Assembly: GCF_015694345.1 (NCBI RefSeq)
Contig: NZ_JADQDC010000020.1
Coordinates: forward strand, 1-45,080
Origin: Novosphingobium jiangmenense
Lineage (GTDB): Bacteria > Pseudomonadota > Alphaproteobacteria > Sphingomonadales > Sphingomonadaceae
DNA: 45,080 nucleotides
Direction: 5' to 3'
The position numbers were made by a program, and so were the translations under genes. The notes beneath the pieces are model-generated. The model saw only the letters and a program-made list of their open reading frames with translations. It was not told the origin of the DNA and ran no database searches. Positions 44,236 through 45,080 of this stretch are shown piece by piece (within the stretch, counting starts at the first letter, position 1; the number at the start of each line of letters is the position of its first letter).

Positions 44236-44402
44236 TCAGGTAACCTCTGAACCCGCCGATATCACGCGACCGACCAACTGTATTGTGTTACTCTTCAGAT
44301 CATCCCGGTTTGGATAGTTCGGATTGTCTGTTAGCACAGCGACACGGTTTCACGACGGCTCAAGTGCGACCCTTCTAACCAGCAATCCATTATCGGCTCT
44401 AA
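44236..44402 (-). pseudogene. C-terminal remnant of an S24/LexA-like repressor
   Basis: The minus-strand frame reads RADNGLLVRRVALEPS, a stop, then NRVAVLTDNPNYPNRDDLKSNTIQLVGRVISAGSEVT and the natural stop at 44236. This is the pattern of the end of phage-repressor/LexA S24 peptidase domains (ISDNPAYP...VVGRVVW). The N-terminal HTH and catalytic Ser/Lys region are lost because an IS5 element begins at about 44403, and an in-frame TGA has also appeared. It indicates former phage or SOS-type regulatory content. Confidence 0.65.
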
Positions 44403-44960
44403 GAGTCGGGTTCGAAACTAAGTCGTTGAGAGACAATGCCTTGCGGCACACCGAACAAAGGCTTGGACCGTGGCTACGAAGAGCCAAGCCGTGGCGGATG
44501 CGATGGTTTGCTCGAAGTCCTTGGCAAGTCGGCGATTTCGGTTGAGCCAGGCAATTCTCCTTTCGACCACCCACCGGCGGGGCAGGACTTCGAAGCCCAT
44601 GACCTTGTCGGAGCGCTTGATGATTGCGATCATCCACCTGCCCAAAGGCTTCAGGGCATCTTTTAGCTTCTGGCCAGCATATCCACCATCAGCGAATATG
44701 TGCCTCAGCCAGAGAAACCGCTTTATGACGCCACCCAAGGCAATTGGAGCTCCCTCGCGATCCTGAATGTCGGCGGTATGGACAACGGCGAGAACCAGAT
44801 TGCCTTCGGTGTCGGTGAGGATGTGGCGCTTGCGCCCTTTGATCTTCTTCCCGGCATCGTAGCCCCGAGGGCCGCCACTTGCCGTGGTTTTGACGCTCTG
44901 GCTGTCGATTACACCGGCGCTGGGCGTGGCCTTGCGACCCTGCGCTTCGCGGACCTGACG
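44403..44960 (-). mobile_element. IS5-family element, 3' part
   Basis: From GAGTCGGGTTCGAAAC at 44403 inward lies an IS5-type element whose transposase frame continues to 44960, where an IS3 element interrupts it. The rest of the IS5 lies beyond the window. It differs from the IS5 at 20849 in its ends and protein. Its target appears to be the S24-like gene, with TAA at the border. Confidence 0.75.
44418..44960 (-). pseudogene. IS5-family transposase, C-terminal part, cut by IS3
   Basis: The frame contains AGVIDSQSVKTTASGGPRGYDAGKKIKGRKRHILTDTEGN (first Asp), HIFADGGYAGQKLKDAL (second Asp) and VLPRRWVVERRIAWLNRNRRLAKDFE (catalytic Glu with the YREK-like signature). All belong to the IS427-like group of IS5. 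The N-terminal about 90 residues are separated by the IS3 insertion at 44961; the open frame into the IS3 (to 45032) is accidental. No stop lies within the retained part. Confidence 0.85.
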
Positions 44961-45080
44961 TGACCCCCTGATTTTCCTCCACGAGCGATTAGAGTCTGGC
45001 CTTGAAGGAAGGACAGACGATGAAGCGTGCAAGGTTTTCGGAAGAGCAGATCATTGGCGTGCTGAAGGAGGCAGAGGCGG
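44961..45080 (+). mobile_element. Left end of an IS3-family element (partial) with orfA start
   Basis: The left tip TGACCCCCTGATTTTCC starts at 44961. An ATG at 45020 opens orfA (MKRARFSEEQIIGVLKEAEA), the hallmark of the IS407-like group of IS3, which runs off the window. It has the same orientation as the IS end at 1-122 and inserts into the IS5 transposase gene. Confidence 0.88.

Noticed and set aside
1..45080. CRISPR arrays, tRNA or rRNA genes, toxin-antitoxin pairs, phage structural genes
   Set aside because: No direct-repeat arrays, cloverleaf sequences, rRNA segments or recognisable toxin or phage structural proteins were found on either strand by reading.

Overview
The window looks like alphaproteobacterial DNA, most likely from a sphingomonad (for example Novosphingobium, Sphingobium or Sphingopyxis). 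The reasons are a MucR/Ros-type regulator, FixL/FixJ-like two-component genes, an IS complement of IS3, IS5, IS66, IS630, IS701 and ISL3 types, and the strong G+C bias in the right half. No rRNA, tRNA, CRISPR array or replication gene was found. Both window ends lie about 120 bases inside IS3-family ends in the same orientation, so the window may be a contig broken at a repeated IS.

Region 1 (about 0.39-10.14 kb, minus strand) is a surface-polysaccharide locus. rmlB, rmlD and rmlA overlap by a few bases and make dTDP-4-keto-6-deoxyglucose and lead towards dTDP-rhamnose. After a 378-base gap, a GNAT acyltransferase, a 3,4-ketoisomerase (FdtA/QdtA type), an aminotransferase (FdtB/QdtB type) and a Wzx-like flippase follow with coupled starts, then two family 2 glycosyltransferases. 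The expected product is a dTDP-3-acylamino-3,6-dideoxyhexose built into a repeat unit flipped by Wzx.

Region 2 (about 10.1-27.4 kb) is a regulatory and mobile-element zone of mixed composition. It holds a fossil IS630, a small membrane protein, a convergent histidine kinase/response regulator pair, an IS3 element with a 3-bp target duplication, two IS66 fossils on either side of an OafA-like acyltransferase, a MucR/Ros regulator without its zinc ligands, an IS5 element at the very end of a LuxR-type gene, a degenerate receiver gene, an orphan rmlC, an IS701 element with a TTAG duplication, a broken ISL3 and an IS3 3' fragment.

Region 3 (27.38-43.70 kb) is visibly richer in G+C and is bracketed by a perfect 14-bp inverted repeat that is the tip of an IS3-type element. 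It encodes a HAD phosphatase, an M23 peptidase, a GT39-like membrane protein, and rfbG-rfbF for CDP-4-keto-6-deoxyglucose. A long plus-strand run follows: HpcH/HpaI-type aldolase, capsule outer-membrane and inner-membrane export proteins (OPX and PCP), GtrB-like transferase, GT87-like membrane protein, SDR, acetolactate-synthase-like TPP enzyme, GtrA-like flippase, methyltransferase and a cut-off next gene. rfbFG with a TPP enzyme and an SDR resembles the logic of CDP-yersiniose synthesis (YerE/YerF), but no C3-deoxygenation enzyme is present. GtrA, GtrB and GT-C-type proteins suggest decoration of the polymer in the periplasm. No KpsM/KpsT ABC transporter is in the window.

Region 4 (43.7-45.08 kb) is an AT-rich patch with a good orphan promoter, the 3' end of an S24/LexA-like repressor gene cut by an IS5 element, and that IS5 cut in turn by an IS3 element at the window edge.
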